A stretch of DNA of 64,000 nucleotides from Castor canadensis (Eukaryota; Chordata; Mammalia; Rodentia; Castoridae), in NCBI RefSeq assembly GCF_047511655.1, contig NC_133392.1:28444001-28508000 (forward strand). Reading direction: 5' to 3'. Every line of letters starts with the position of its first letter. Positions within the stretch are counted from its first letter, which is position 1. Below are positions 13,201-28,200 of the stretch, in pieces. The notes beneath the pieces are model-generated. The model saw nothing but the letters and a program-made list of their open reading frames with translations, was not told the origin of the DNA and did not search any database. The translations under genes were made by a program, and so were the position numbers.

Positions 13201-16200
13201 GCCTATTAAAGAAATGAATAAAATTAATACCCATGAATTAACTAGCACAGTTAAATTACCAACAACCATCCTTTTACCTCCAGTTTACTGAAGAATTCCA
13301 GGACAGCATAAATAAAAACAATATATGCATTTTATGATCCTAAGTATGCTTTGAGATGTAGCCCTAGATACCTGCTTTTCAAGTTCTAAATGAAGACTGT
13401 CATCAATAGTGCCATTTGGTTGTTCAGCCCTTTTCTTCATGACCATTTTCTTTAACAAATCAGAAGGCTTCATTTGCACAAGATAGCGATGTAGGACTGA
13501 TACCTATTAAGAGAAAAAACAGACACTGAACAATACTAAGTAGTTACAGTTGCTTTTTCTTGGGTTACTTTTCCCTAGTGTGTCCACTGTTCATTTTGCC
13601 TTCTCTAATTTTGCCCTTCTAGCTTTCTTTACAATCCATTGATATCTATTTCCTCTTTACTTAAAAATCCTCAATTAATTAAAAAGGGTTTTTAAGTTAA
13701 AGAGTTAATAATTGTAATTTAGGAAAAATGCTTAGGAGGTGACCAAACAGTATATATAATACAGGTTTCACAGAAGAGTTGCAGTCTGAAGCCAGCCAAA
13801 GCAAATAGTTTTCAAGACCCTATCTCGAAAATATCCAATGTAAAAAAGAAGTGGCAGAGGGCTTAAGTGGTAGAGCCTCTGCCTAGCAAGCATGAGGCCC
13901 TGAGTTCAAACTCAAGTACCGCCAGGAAAAAAATAGAAACCAGCTGTTCCCATCAATCTGTCCCAGAGCACCTCATACATAACTTCTATCACTGTCCTTT
14001 TCACACTACTAACCCACAATGTTTAGTTTGTTTCACCCTCTAGATCATGCCTTCGAGGGCAGACTCTCTAATCTGATCCATCTTTTAATTCTAGGACTAG
14101 GGAGAGTACCTAGTACTGAATAGCAATTCACCCAGACCAGATTCTATGGTGTTTTAAAATCTAACTAGCCCATGGAGTCCTATCAGTGTGTAAAAAGGGG
14201 AGGGAGTGACTTTAATTAAGATATATTGTAAACACTTTTATAAATGTTACAATGTATCCCCAATATAATATAATAAAAAATGTATGTAAAAAGCCATCAG
14301 AACATTGCGAGAGTAGAGCTTCCATAGGACATATTTATACACATTCATATATAGCTGATATATACACTACTGAACAAATATGGAGGGAAACCACATTTAA
14401 AGCTCTACGATCCAAAAAGACCACTTAATATGAAGAAAAAAAGGTATAAAATGCAATTAATGTATAATAGGTCTATAATTTCTAATCTTGTGATAATATT
14501 TCTAACCTTGATAAACTAAACAAATTCAATGTCATCTTTAATAACGTGATTTTTCCCAATAGATTATTTGTACACTAATTCATCTGACTGTCCATAGTCA
14601 TCTTTTATGGTAGAAGGATATAATATCATCTCCATCCTTCATGCAAAAGATTACACAAACAGTATCATGCCTAAGAGTTGAGATCTAACCCTAGGACTTC
14701 TGACTTAGGACTTGTCAATTTTCCTTATACCTTACTACCTCTCCCATTTATTAGAAACAAAAATGTATTTATACCTGAAGATTATTGGCATTAGGGACAT
14801 CTTCATGTTTCTCATCCAAAAGTTTTGAAATAATCACTAGACTTAGGCATTGTCTCAATTGCCTGTAATTAGAATTTAAAAGCATTTAGAATATGTTTTA
14901 AGCAATACTACTTAAGAAGCAAATGAGTAAGTCAAAAGGAGTTCTAGTTTTAATTGTAAATACAGGCATTTCAAGAAAAGGTTGTATGAGAGCTAATAAA
15001 CTATTATAGATCAGTAAAGGTTTCATATAAAATATGTGCATATAAAGTTAGAAGTGCCTAAAGCTCAGTAAATCAGCAAGACCCTTTATCTGTGATCTTG
15101 CTGAATTACTGATAGGAAACAACCTATTTTATTGCTGGAATAATCATTTTATTAGAGAGAGGAAAAAAAAAAACCAATGGAATGATCTGAATTGAGAACC
15201 AGAATCAGGCTATTAATGTCCTCTCCCTCAAGTGAAGATGCAATAAAAGGCTTAACATTCAAAAAATGATGAATGGTGGCACATGCCTATAATTCCAGTA
15301 CCCAGGAGACTACAGGCAAGAGGATCATGAGTTCTAAACCAGCATGGATTATGTCAAGAGACCCTTCTCAGGAAAAAAAGAAAAAAACAAAACTAAAAAA
15401 TGATAAGTGGAAAGAAAGGACCCAAAAACACTTCACTGAGGTAAACATAAAATTCAATACCTTCCACGTGATGTCCAGTTAGGGACTAGCTGTACCAACC
15501 ACAGAAGGTTATGGGGATGATTGGAGAGTTCATTTATGCCCAGACAGAGTTCATGCACCTGAAAAAAAGAGTAAGTAAGATTTCTTTTCAAACAGGACAG
15601 CAGAATCAAATCTACATCCCTTCTTGCCTTAATGGAAGCACTAACAAATTAGAGCACCTGTTTTTTTGAAAATGCAGTTCAGAATCTGTTAAAAGTACAT
15701 AATATGGATTGTTTTACCTTGAATTATCTTAGGCTGAAAACATACATTAAGTAGAAATTCACTGGCCTTACTTTTTTTTTTTTTAATAAGGAGAAGCACA
15801 ATTTATTAGGATGTCCATTAAAAGGAAAGAAAAGGGTAGGCAGCTAGGCAAGGGAGCTTAGTGCTGGCTTGCATGTTTTTTGGTACACTGTATCTCTTGT
15901 CTCTAAATAAACAGTCCTTCTAGGAAGAATAAAATAACCTAAACTTAATTAACAGTTTCCAAAGTGTACAGTGAGACTTACACAAAATCATATGTTCCTG
16001 ACTTGGAATTTCTTCCATTTTAAGGATTCTATTCTAGTGTATTTAAAAGGCTAACAGTTGCTTCAAAATAACTTGATGAATAGGGGAAGAAGTATAGGGT
16101 AAGATTAATGGACTAGACAAGATTGATCAAGCCTTGGTCATTTCTGAATCTGAGTGATAGTTACTCCTTGCCTCTGTATATGTTTTAAACTTTGTACCAA

Positions 16201-19200
16201 AATGATTGAAAAAATGTAATTTATAAAAACACCAAATGAAAATTATATATGTTCACCCTTACATGTCTACCTAAGTTCAACTCAAATTCTGGCTACAGGT
16301 ATGACTCACTCTATCATTTCATTCAGGTGTCTCTGCTAAGAGGTAGTTTCAGAAAAGCCTTCCTTGACTGCCTCATAAAATAGCACAGCATTCCTGCTTT
16401 ATAATTCTTTTTGCCCATGACCTACTTTATTTTAATTTGCAGCACTTAATTACAACCGGACATGTTATTACAATCTACATTTACCTGCTTATCATCTAAC
16501 AGTCTGAGTAGGATGAAAACTCCTAAAGGGCAAGGGCATTGTCTTTTTTACAGATGAAGCTCTAGCACTTATATGAATGCTAAACTAAATCCCCAATAAA
16601 CATATTCTACTTTTTCATCTATCAAAGATCTTAACTGAGCTTGGAAACAATTGTAATTCTGTATGCTCTATGGAAGTCAAATTTTAATGCTGTACAAAAA
16701 AACAGTACTGACATTTTAAGTGATGTTACCTTTGTGTCCCAATCTCTGATATTTTTCATCAGGTTTATCAGGAGGCTTTGAACATCTACTAAAGGAATCT
16801 GTTTCAGCTGTTTTTCCAAACTCATTTTAAACAACATTAAAATCAGCAACATTATTTCCCGATCTTGGTAACCTTCTGGATGTATAGATGTACATAAGCC
16901 TAGAAACTTTGACACAAACGCACAAAGTAACAAAGAGATTTACTTCAAGAGTTTTAATTATAAAATCTTTTGACAAAAGATGCAAAAGAGAACTATACAG
17001 ATAGCCAAGTGTGAGTTGTCTAGAAAAGGCCAGAAATTTTCTTTTCCATTTTCAAGATTTTCTTTTTTAATTCTCCCTACCTCCCCAGCCCCCCGCTACT
17101 CTCCTACTAGGGATTGAATTTAGGCCCTTACCACATGAGTCATGCCCCCTGGTTCAAGACTTACTTAATGGTGTTCAGTATCACTGATTTGGTCTACCCT
17201 AAAAATGTTTCACACTATTATTAATTCTTGATCACTGAATTATGTTACAAGTAGTACTTTTTTCCTCATATATCCAATTCTTAAAAATTACTGGTTTCAA
17301 AACTATTTAATGATGAAACTAACCTAAAGGTGGCTTTCACACCTAACATTAAAACAAAAATAATAGAAAAACCCACCTTTAATATAAATATTGCTAAGAA
17401 ATAACACCTGGTAAGAAACTAGTGGATTTTTAAAGAACCATTAAAAACAAAACTAAAATGGTTCTACTTCTCTCCTTAAAGACATGCAAAAAAGATTCTT
17501 TTCCTACCTTAACGACATTTAAAATGTTGGTTTCAGGAAGAGTTGAAAAAACTGGCATACAAGATGAATCTTCACATCCTTTCCCCCGCAATGTTGTCAG
17601 TGTTTCAGAACTATTAAGAAGTGAATAAAGCATGAATTAGGCACAAAATAATTACTGTATGATATGCTGAACAACTATTTTTTTGGGGTTTTTTTTGGTT
17701 TTGCTTTTTTTTTTTTGAGATGGGGGATTCTAACTATGTTACCCACACTGCCCTCAAACTTGCAATCCTCCTGTCTGAGTTTCCTGAGTAGCTGATGTGA
17801 CAGATGCATACCACCATGCTCAGCTTAACAATTACTTTTTTTTTTTTTGGGGGGGGGTACTGGGGTTTGAACTCAGGGCCTACACTTGAGCCACTTCCAC
17901 CAGCCTTTATTTGTGATGGTTATTTTCAAGATAGGTTCTCTCAAACTATTTGCCTGGGCTGGCCTCCAACAGAGATCCTTCTGATCTCTGCTTCCTGAGT
18001 AGCTAGGATTATAGGCATGAGCCACTGGCACCTGGCTTAACAACTACTTTTTTAAAACTATATTGTATTGAGGAATAATTTACATACAATAAAAAGGAAG
18101 GATACCTATTTTAAGTGGTTTTTGGCAGTACTGAGCAGTAAGGCCTCATGCTTACTGGCAGGCAGTCTACCACTTGAGACTCTCTGCCAGCCCTCCTTCC
18201 ATCCATTTTTAATAAATGGTAACATACCATATATGTTGTTTTGCACCTTCCTTTTGTTACTTAACAATATAGCTTGTGAAGAATTTTCTTCTTTTTAAAA
18301 ATAGCTGCTTAGGAGTATCTGTGCTCCCTCCTAGTTGTACAACCTTGGGCAAGTTTAACCTTTTTGTGCCTGTTGTACTTGTAAAATGGTAATGAAATGC
18401 TATTAATATCTGTAGCTACTAATAAGTGAAGTACTATGTTAAACCCTTAGAACAGCATGTGACATATATCAAACACTGTTTAAGGACTAGTAGTTACGAT
18501 GTAGAGGAACAATAGGCAGATTGACTTGGTTAGAACAAAAAGCTCAAAGCAAAAAGAAAATAAGATCAGAGGTCCACTACAGTGCCTTATGTCTATAATC
18601 CCAGCTACTTGGGAGCATGAGGCTGGAGGAAAACAAATTTAAGCCCAGTCTGGGCAACATAGTAAGACCCATCTTGAAAAAAAAAAAGGAAAAATAAGAG
18701 TAAAACTGCAAAAAATATGGGATGCAGAAAGGACAGGGAAGCTCATCAGTGAAAAGATTATTTTGGAGATAGATGCTGGAGAAAGTATTTTTTGCCATGC
18801 TACACATGAAAAGATATGAGCTAGACTGCTACTTGGGAATAAAAAGGAAGAAATAGCTACAAGATACACAGAGGAAGAGAACACAAGGATATGAGAATAG
18901 GATATACAATCAAAAAGGTTATAAGGTGTTTAGGACTCAAATTTAAGTTTGTGCATTTAGCAAAAATGGTCAACCAGTGTACCAGTATCCCTCAATATAT
19001 CTGAATATTTACTCTTAACAATCTACAAATGTTTTTACTTTAAATCTATTTGTATAGAGAACTTGGTATAATGAATATGCATATATACACAACAGCAAAG
19101 ACAGATGTGTTGACATTCCTGGTTAGATAAGAGTGAGTTGTGATCCTATCTCAGACAGGATCCAGACTCATGCTCATGTTATTTAAACAGCCATTTCATT

Positions 19201-22200
19201 ATATTGCACTCATGCCTTCACTATTTCACTTTTGCTTACCTGTTACCATCTTCATTCTATAAACTTCTAGTCATTATACAAGACTAAGGCAACTCTTTAA
19301 TTAGCTAAGTAATTAATAAGAACTCAATTTATTTTGCTAAATGTTACTTGAATTTGTTATATATTAATGCAATATTATATATCTTTATTTCACTATTTCC
19401 TCTACTGTACATGCTCACTACAATAAATAAAAACTCAAGTCCATGGCATATGACAAAAATTACATTAATGAGTTTGTTAAATGTTAAATAATGAAGTAGT
19501 CTGTATTTAAATTTTTTTATACTATGCAGACTTATAAGGTAACTTTTAAATAGTTGTTTAAGAACATTCTGGTAATATATTTTGGATGAGCTGGGAAGGC
19601 ATTATTTTTGCTATTTAAAATGATGGCAGGGTTGCTACGGACTCTGAGGCAGTATAGGGCAGCATCTTGTGGTGGTCTGCAGAGCCTAGTGCCCATGGAT
19701 CTGGGTGGGTATGGTCCTACTCTTGGGCCATTGTGGGGTCCCCAGGGCCTCTCTCTGTTGGCAGAACATTTCCTGTGCCAGGTCAGCCAGGTAAAAAAAA
19801 AAGTGATGGAATATAGTCTCTAAAAATTTGCTAGCCAACATATTTTCAGATACAAATTACAACTGACTAACAGGGGTTCCTGTATAGGGTGAAAACTGTA
19901 GAAATGGAAGAGCTTGGTTCTCGACAAGCCAAGTTATAATAAGAATTAGCATTTTTCTTATAAGTGAAGTTGAATATATTATAATATTTAAGAATTGTTT
20001 TTTACTTCCTTTTCTGTACTCATTTCCTTTGCCTGTTTTCTAATAGGTTGTTGATTTTTTTTTGCCTTGAGACATGGTCTTGCTATACAGTCCACGCTGG
20101 CCTGAAACGCACTATGCCTAGGCTGACCTCAAACTTGCAATTCTCCTACCTCAGCCTCCCAAGTCCTGGAATTATAGGCATGTAACACCATATTCAGCTC
20201 ACTTATTGACTTGAAATTAAGCTTATACACAAGTTTTTTCTTCCCCCTCCATTTTGATGTTTTTCTTTGGCTTTATTAATGATGATTATCGTTATGTAGC
20301 TTTTTAAAAAATATGGTCAAATAAATTAATATTTCCTTTGCCCTTCTATTTTCCCCTCTTCTAGGATTTAAAAAAAAAATTCTGCCAGAATCTTTTATTA
20401 CTTTTGAGTTTTGTTGTTGTTGTGGTGGTGATGATGGTGCTTGGGATAGAACCCAGGACCTTGCACATGGTAGGCAAGTACTTTACCACTCAGCTACTTC
20501 CTCAGCCATAGATTTTTTTTTTTTTTTACTGGAGTTTGAACTCAGGGCCTTTCCCTTGCTTGGAAGCTATCTACCACTGGAGTCATGCCTCCCCAGTATT
20601 TTTTGCTTTACTTTTCAGATTGGTCTCATGCTTTTCTATCCAGGGCCAGCCTCAGACCACAATCCTCCTACTATGCTTCCCGCATACTGGGATTACAGCT
20701 GTGTCTTACCATGCCTGGCTCGTTTATTGAAGTGGGGTCTTGCTAACTTTTTGCCTGGGCTGGCCTCAAATCTTGATTCTCCCGGTCTTCACCTCCTGAG
20801 TACCTGGGATTATACACCTGGCTCTGCCCTTGTCTTTTGGAGACAGGTGTTGATATGTAGCCCAGGTTGGACTTCACCTAGTGATCCTCATTCCTCCACC
20901 TCTACTTTCTGCATGCTAGGATTACAGGTATATGCCCCCACACCAGGTGCTACTTCCATATGTGTTTATTATATACATTTAAATCTTTGATCTGCAAATC
21001 TGAGGAATGAGTCCTCAGATTTACAATGTGGAAAGCCACATTGCTACCTGGCTTTCCAGATACTAGATTATACCAGACAATGAGCGGCTTACTTTCCCCT
21101 CATTTTTTGAAATGCTACCTTTAGCACATACTAAATACCTGTGTGTATTTGGATCAATTTTTAGACTTTTTTATTTTGTTCCACTAGTGGAACTTTGTAT
21201 CCTCCCAATTGTACCATGCAGTTTTTTTATCTGTTGAAGCCAGTCCCGCCTTGTAACTTTCTTAGATACTATTTTTTTTCATATGACTTTAGAATCAGTT
21301 TTATAGTCTCAACTCTCCTGTAACCCCCTAAATCCTGTTGGCAATTATTAGGATTCATTATTTATGATACTGAATTTTCATGGTAGGCCTTCACATTAAG
21401 ATACCTTTAATTCTTTAGTAATATTTCATATACATATGTTTCTAGGTAAGTTTATTCATCTTTTTTTTTCTTTCTCTTGATTACTATCATGGACATTTTT
21501 CCTTACAGTCTAGCTTTTAACTAGTTACAGATCAGATATTTTCGGGTTATTAGTTTCTCTTTATTATGTACCTGGCACCCATACTAAATTCTTACTTGTC
21601 ATAAGTTTTTCAACTGAGAGGTTTTCTGTGTATAGATTAAATTACTTATCAAGTAGTCTTTTACTAAGTCCTTTTTAATTTTTATGTCTTAGGTTTTTTC
21701 CTCTGGTCTGATTGCTTTGGCCAATATTTGAAAGACAATGTTAAGTAACAATGTGAAGTCTTACTTTAATTTAAAAAAAAATTTTTTTAGGAATGTTTCC
21801 ATTATTTCTGTGTGAAACATGATAGTTTTTAGATTAGCACAAATGTTAAAAAGGTATCTATTTCAAGACCAATCTCAACTTTGATTTAAAAAATAGGAAT
21901 AAATACTGAACTTATTAAATCAATACTAACATCATATTATGTAAGTTGTTTTAAATGATGTTTTTGGAATTAACTATGAAAAGAAAACTTACAGTAGACT
22001 GTCTTCATTAAAGTCTGGTTGAAGATTCTCCAGAGGAAACAAAGATCTAAAATCAATTCCCATATTGAAGAACACAGCTGCTATATCAGACAATGATGGG
22101 ATCCAGGGCCAAATCGGTGAGTCACTGAAAGTATCTGTTTAATACAAGAAAATACTTTATTCCATGTTATTGGTCTGTAAACCCACATTTGCATATGAAA

Positions 22201-25200
22201 CAGATTATTAGAATTTTTTTTTGAGACAAGAGCTCACTATCTAGCCCAAGATGACCTTGAATTTGAGATGTTCTTGCTTCGGCCTCCCAAGTACTGGGAT
22301 TCCAGACATGTGGTACTATGCTCAGCCTTATTATTATTCCAATTATTTTATAGAAATGACAACTATTCATGGTGTTAACAATGCAGTTTATGATGAAATG
22401 ATATTTATGAAGAAAATATCTAAGACTGATGGATAAAAGACTATAAATGAGAAGTAGTACACTTTAAAATGACTGTAAATAACAATAGTAAAATCCCAAC
22501 TATAGTTAACACAGGAATATTTTTTTTTTTGGTGGTACTAGGGTTTGAACTCGGGGCCTTACACATGCTAGGCAGGTACTCTACCACCTGAGCCACTCCA
22601 CCAGCCCTTCTTTGGTTGGATATATTTTGAGACAGGGTCTCAAGAACTATTTGCCTGGGTTGGCTTGGAACCTCAATCCTCCTAGTCCCTACCTCCTGAG
22701 TAGCTAGGAATACAGGCATGAATCACTGGTGCCGGCTAACACAGGAAGAATTTATAATCCCTCAAACAAGTGATCTGGTAAACCACAATTTTTTTTTTTT
22801 TACATTAAAAGGGCTCTCAAAGCTGAGAAAGCAATGGTCACACTTTTACAACAGATGCTTCAAATCTGCCTTAGTCTGCTATCAGTATTGTTGCCCACTC
22901 ACAAGCCAAATGAAATTAACTGGCTGAATTAATATATAAATAAACTTCCAACTATTTCCAACTATTCGTTTTCTGCAAAGTAAGTCATGATTTGGTAAGT
23001 ATTAGCTAAGGGCTGCCATTTGCAAGATCTACACCCTTTTTTCAATTTAATTAGAGAAATGTAGATACTCATTTTTGAGTAGCATTTCATTTCATTATTA
23101 AAGATACTTGATCACAAAAAATAATTTATCCTACACTTCCTAACATTTAGCAATATGAAAGAGATCATGTAGTAACAACCAATAATACATGCTATATAAA
23201 TCACAGTAAATTTTTATACTTACCATTTCTAATTGTTATTTCCATCAATGTACTTAAAATCTGCACTGACACAATACAATCTGTATGAACTGACATCATC
23301 TGTCAAAAGCAGATAAATAACTATTAGAAAGAAAGAAAATATGAGCACTTACTATTTTCTAGGTACATATAAAGGTGTTCTGAGCCTGGTGCGGTGGTAC
23401 ATGCCTGTAATCAGGCACTTGGGAGGCTAAGGCAGGAGGACTGAAAGACTTGGCAACACAGCAAGGCTGTTTAAAAAAAAAAAATCTACATGCACTTCAT
23501 TTAGCATTTAAAATAGTTCTCATTATGCATCTGAGCAAGTACTCAGATTAAATACCCAGCACAATGTGACACATGGAAGAGGTAGAATTTAAATTCAGAT
23601 CTGGTATTTGATTCCAAAGTCAGGGCTCCTTTCATTCATTTTTTTTGGAGGGGCAGGAATTGGGGGTGAAACTCAGGATCTTGCACTTGCTAGGCAGGTG
23701 CTCTCTGCCCTCTACTTAGCCACTCAGTCAGCCCTTTTTGCTTTGGTTATTTTTGAGATAAGGGCTCTCACTTTATGCTGGGGAGAGCCTGGACAGAAAT
23801 CCTATCACATAGCTGGGGATGACAGGAGTGCATGCCTAGCCATAGGCTGAGATGGTTCTCAAGTGCTATGTGCCTGGACTGGTCTCAAACTGCACTCTTC
23901 CAGATCTTTGTCTCCTAAGAAGCTAGGATTACAGGCTTTCTCCACCATACTGGTTGTTCTTTCCATTATAACATGTTGTTTATTTTACAAAATAACTTTC
24001 ATTTATAATTAGATATAATATTTGAAACTATCAAAAATGCCTTTCTAGGATATACCATGACATGAAACTAAAAAACCATAAAAGAAGCTGCAAGTTGATC
24101 ATGACATAGGCAAAATCAAACCATAAAATAGTAAAAAGTCTTTGAAAAGATACAAATAGACTAACACACTGGACATTTTTCAGGTTTTTTTTTTTTTGAG
24201 ATAGGCTCAAACTCCTGGGCTCAAGTGATTCTCCTGCCTCAGCCTCCCAAATTAGTGGGCCTGCAGAGCTATGTTACCATACCTACCTTTCCATGGTCAA
24301 TATCATTAGCAATCAAATCAATGCAATGAAAAATGAAGAAAAGATATTGTTAAATGACTTGGCAAAGTCAAACTTGGCAAAGTTCAAGAATATTGGTAAT
24401 AATGTGTTCACAGCAATCTTATGTCTAGTGTGAGTGTAATTTGGTAAAAATTTAAAAGTAACTTAGTAATACTTATGCAAAGTCATTGCATTTATACTTT
24501 GATTTAGTCAGCCTTTTACATAAAGGAATTTAGATGCAAAGACAATGTAATTTTTAGAGTACAATATTTTTGGAAATCTCAAGCTTAAAAAAATTTGTGC
24601 TGGGTACCTCTCAGGAGGCAGAGATCAGAAGGATCATGGTTCAAAGCCAGCCCAAGCAAACAGTTCACGAGACCCTATCTTGAAAAAACCCATCACAAAA
24701 AACGGCTGGTAGAATGGCTCAAAGTGTGGTGTAGGCCCTGAGTTTAACCCCCAGTACCACAAAAAAAAAAAAAAAAAAAAAAGAAAGAAAAAAAATTGTA
24801 ACTGAGAGCAGTAGTGTATACATGTAATCCCAGCACTACTAGGGAGGTTAAAGCAGGATGGTCACAAGCTTGAGGTAGCCTGGACTACATAGCAAGATCA
24901 TCTCAAAAATAACAAAAACCATAAATAAAATACAAACATTTAAAAACAAACTCAGTGGTAGACTATATACTATATACTTAGCATACATTAGGGCCTAGGT
25001 TTGATTCCCAGTACCAGAAGAGTTAAAACTCATATAACATATTGAAAGTAATTTTCAAGTGGATTTGTGGAGGAACATGCATTGTTTTTCAACTGCTATC
25101 TTTTTGTTTTGCTTGAGAGCCAAAGATTATGATTATAATAAAATTTAAATCTATAATCTAAGTGGAAATAATTCAAACTTTGCTTGCAATCAGGTATGTG

Positions 25201-28200
25201 GCCTATGTAATTTACAATCTATGTGAAAAAATGTCTGTCATGTTTGTGTTGTTAAGCTCTGCCACTAAGAGGTAGCACCACTCACAGACATGCTGCATAC
25301 AAACAAGGTTTATGTAATACTCTTTTTGTGGGGGTGTGATGGATTACAGGGTAAGCAATACAATAATTTCAGATAATACTCTAAAGTCATTAAAAAGCAT
25401 AATATAACTATACACTGAGATGAAAATACTCAAGTATTGTTATCTGAAACAAAAAACTTATAAAATGTATTCATGTTTTATGTTAAGTTACAACTTTTTG
25501 TGTGCAGAGAAACTAGAAAACATGGACTGAAATGTTAACAGCTCCTAGAAATCAGGACTTGGGATGAATTCAGCATGAGTTTTTAAAAAATTTTAAATCT
25601 TCATTACATTTACTTGAACTTTTCATAATGAAGCATGATTTCTCTCTGAAAAGGGCAAAAAACAACCCTTTAAGTAGCAAATACTTTCTGGTCTACTACA
25701 CTTGGACATTTATGATTAAAAAAAAAAAATCGCAAAAATACCAATATTTTTATTTTCTTTTTTTCCTTTTGAGACAGGGTTTTGCTATGTTGGCCAGGTT
25801 GCTTCAAATTTGAGATCCTGCTGCCTCAGCCTCCTACTTTGGATTATTGGCATGTACCACCATGATCAGCTCATTTTTATTACACTTTAACATATTTAAC
25901 AAATAGTAGTACTATTACAACATCAAAATGAATTTGGTCTGGGCTCTAGTGGTGCATGCCTGTAATCCTAGCTACTCGGGAGGCAGAGATCAGAAGGACT
26001 GTGATTCAAAACCAGCCTGGGCGAACAGTTCTTGAACCCCTATCTTGAAAATACCCAACACAAAAACAGGGCTGGTGGAGTGGCCCAAGTGGTAGAGTGC
26101 CTGTCTAGCAAACATGAGACCCTGAGTTCAAACACCAGTACCACCAAAAAAAAAAAAAAAAAGAATTTGAATATAATTTCCAGAAAGTACTTATAAGTTG
26201 GTAAAGTCTCTCCACCACAAAAAATGGAATTGAAAGGGAGAAAACAGACAATGTGTCTTATATAGAGTATATACTTAATAAATGAATTATTAGTTTAGTT
26301 TTCAAAGAATGAATATGAAGAATATAAAAATCTGTTTGGACAAAGATATAACTTATATGTCATAGTTATAATTTTAAAGGCTATAATGATAGGCCCATAT
26401 TAATAAGATGAAAATACAGACAAATGCAAAATCTTACTTGTAAATTTAAGAAAAAACATATATAATTAGACACTAATGAAGCCCAGGCATGACATCAAAT
26501 GAAGTTTTGAGCTATAACAGATAGTAATACATAAGTGATATAGATGATTAAATCTTACTGGAAGCTCTGCTGGTAAGAGCATTTATCTGGAACATATGTC
26601 CCTTCATAGGGGGAGGCAGTACATTCAGAAGTGACACTGACAAACTAAAGGCCACTTAGAAAGATGAGGGAAGTAAAGGGACTGGAGAATGGTTAGTGTG
26701 GGAAATGCCACGAGTCATGCCAGTTATTTTAAAAGAACTGAAGGACTGTTAGATGAGACTTATTGTGGGAAAATATAGAAAAGATAATTAGTACTACTAG
26801 ATTAAAACCACAGGGAGGTGAATTTTGACTTAATTATAACGGTTAAATAATTACTAGAGGGCTGGCAGAGTGGCTCAAGTGGTAGAGCACCTGCTTAGCA
26901 AGTGTGAGGCTCTGAGTTCAAACTCCAGTACCACAAAACAGACAGACAAACAAAACACTACTGGATTCCAAGTAGTGAGCTAAAAGCAAATGCTTCTTCT
27001 CTGTAGTCTTTCCACTACCTGTTGTTCTCTTTGCCTAAAATGCTCCTTTCTCACATAGCAATAAGGCTCATTTCATCACTCTCTTCAGAGAGTTTGGTAA
27101 AAGTCTCACTGAAAAATGCTGCTAAGACAGAGCTTACTTGGAGCATATAGCCACTTATTGAGGGGGAAAGGGAACTAACAAGCTACTTCTTTAACCACAT
27201 CCCACCTTAGCAAAAACTCCTTCATCAACTACCTTATAATAATTAAAAAAGCAATCTTCCTCCCCTCCATTTCTACTTTGTTTTTACGTTAGTCTACTTT
27301 GAAATTTTCCTTCACAACAATTACCATCTGACATAATACTTTTGTAACTGCATACACATACACATTTGTTTATACTAGAATGTGGGTTTCATGAAATTAA
27401 GAGACACTGATTTTTTTCACTGCTGTTCTGTCTAGTGCCTAGCACAGCTGGCATGCAAAAATGCCCAAAATGTGAAAAAGTGAGCAAAGGGCTACACTGG
27501 AATATTTCTCCAGTTCTTGCCAAATATGAGATTCTTTAAAATGCTCTCTTTAAGTCCAGAATAGAAACACCCTATGTTTTTTTTACTTCTCAATTCACAT
27601 ATACAATTATGGTTTTCTGAAACCAGTAACACTTTTAAAAATAGGATTTCTAGGGCAAACTTTTACATGTGTAAAGGATCCTTTTATATGATGAATCATC
27701 TTCCCCAATGTATATTTTTACACATTTAGGATTTTATTAAAGTGGAACACTCCAGTAACCTAGGAAAAACTTTTCATCATGCATAATTTTTCTCATCTAC
27801 AAAAGGAAGATAATTTCAATCTATAGCTGGGTATTATTAAACTAGTACTCATTGGTAGATAACCTAGTGTAGTGTAAAAAGTCCTCTCCACAGCCTCCCA
27901 TCTTTGTCAGTATACACTGTATTTAATCCTGCATTGCTGTCCTCTGGATGATACAAATGTCAAGAACAATAAACTTCTAAACTTGACGATGGGGCTGGTG
28001 GAGTGGCTCCAGTAGTAAGTGCCTGCCTAGCAAGCGTGAGGCTCTGAGTTCAAATCCCAGGACTACCAAAAAAAAAATCTAAACCTGACAATGTATTCTG
28101 CCTGAAGGTCCTAAGTATCTAAAGCAACACCAGGACTCTCTGTATAAAACCAATGATACCGGACATTTTAAAAGTTGCCAATTATATAAGACAAAAATTA

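Larger units (their letters stand above)
15960..17700. other. Intron DNA around exons 12-13, few repeats
   Basis: Apart from the two exons this stretch holds no repeat I recognise. Degraded SINE traces may exist near 17090-17150. Confidence 0.4.

Noticed and set aside
20556..20990. 144-codon open frame
   Set aside because: Lies entirely in reverse B1 and composite SINE sequence.
26860..26955. tRNA gene
   Set aside because: Has tRNA-like A/B-box sequence but is a SINE monomer with A-tail, repeated many times; no cloverleaf with intact acceptor stem was seen.
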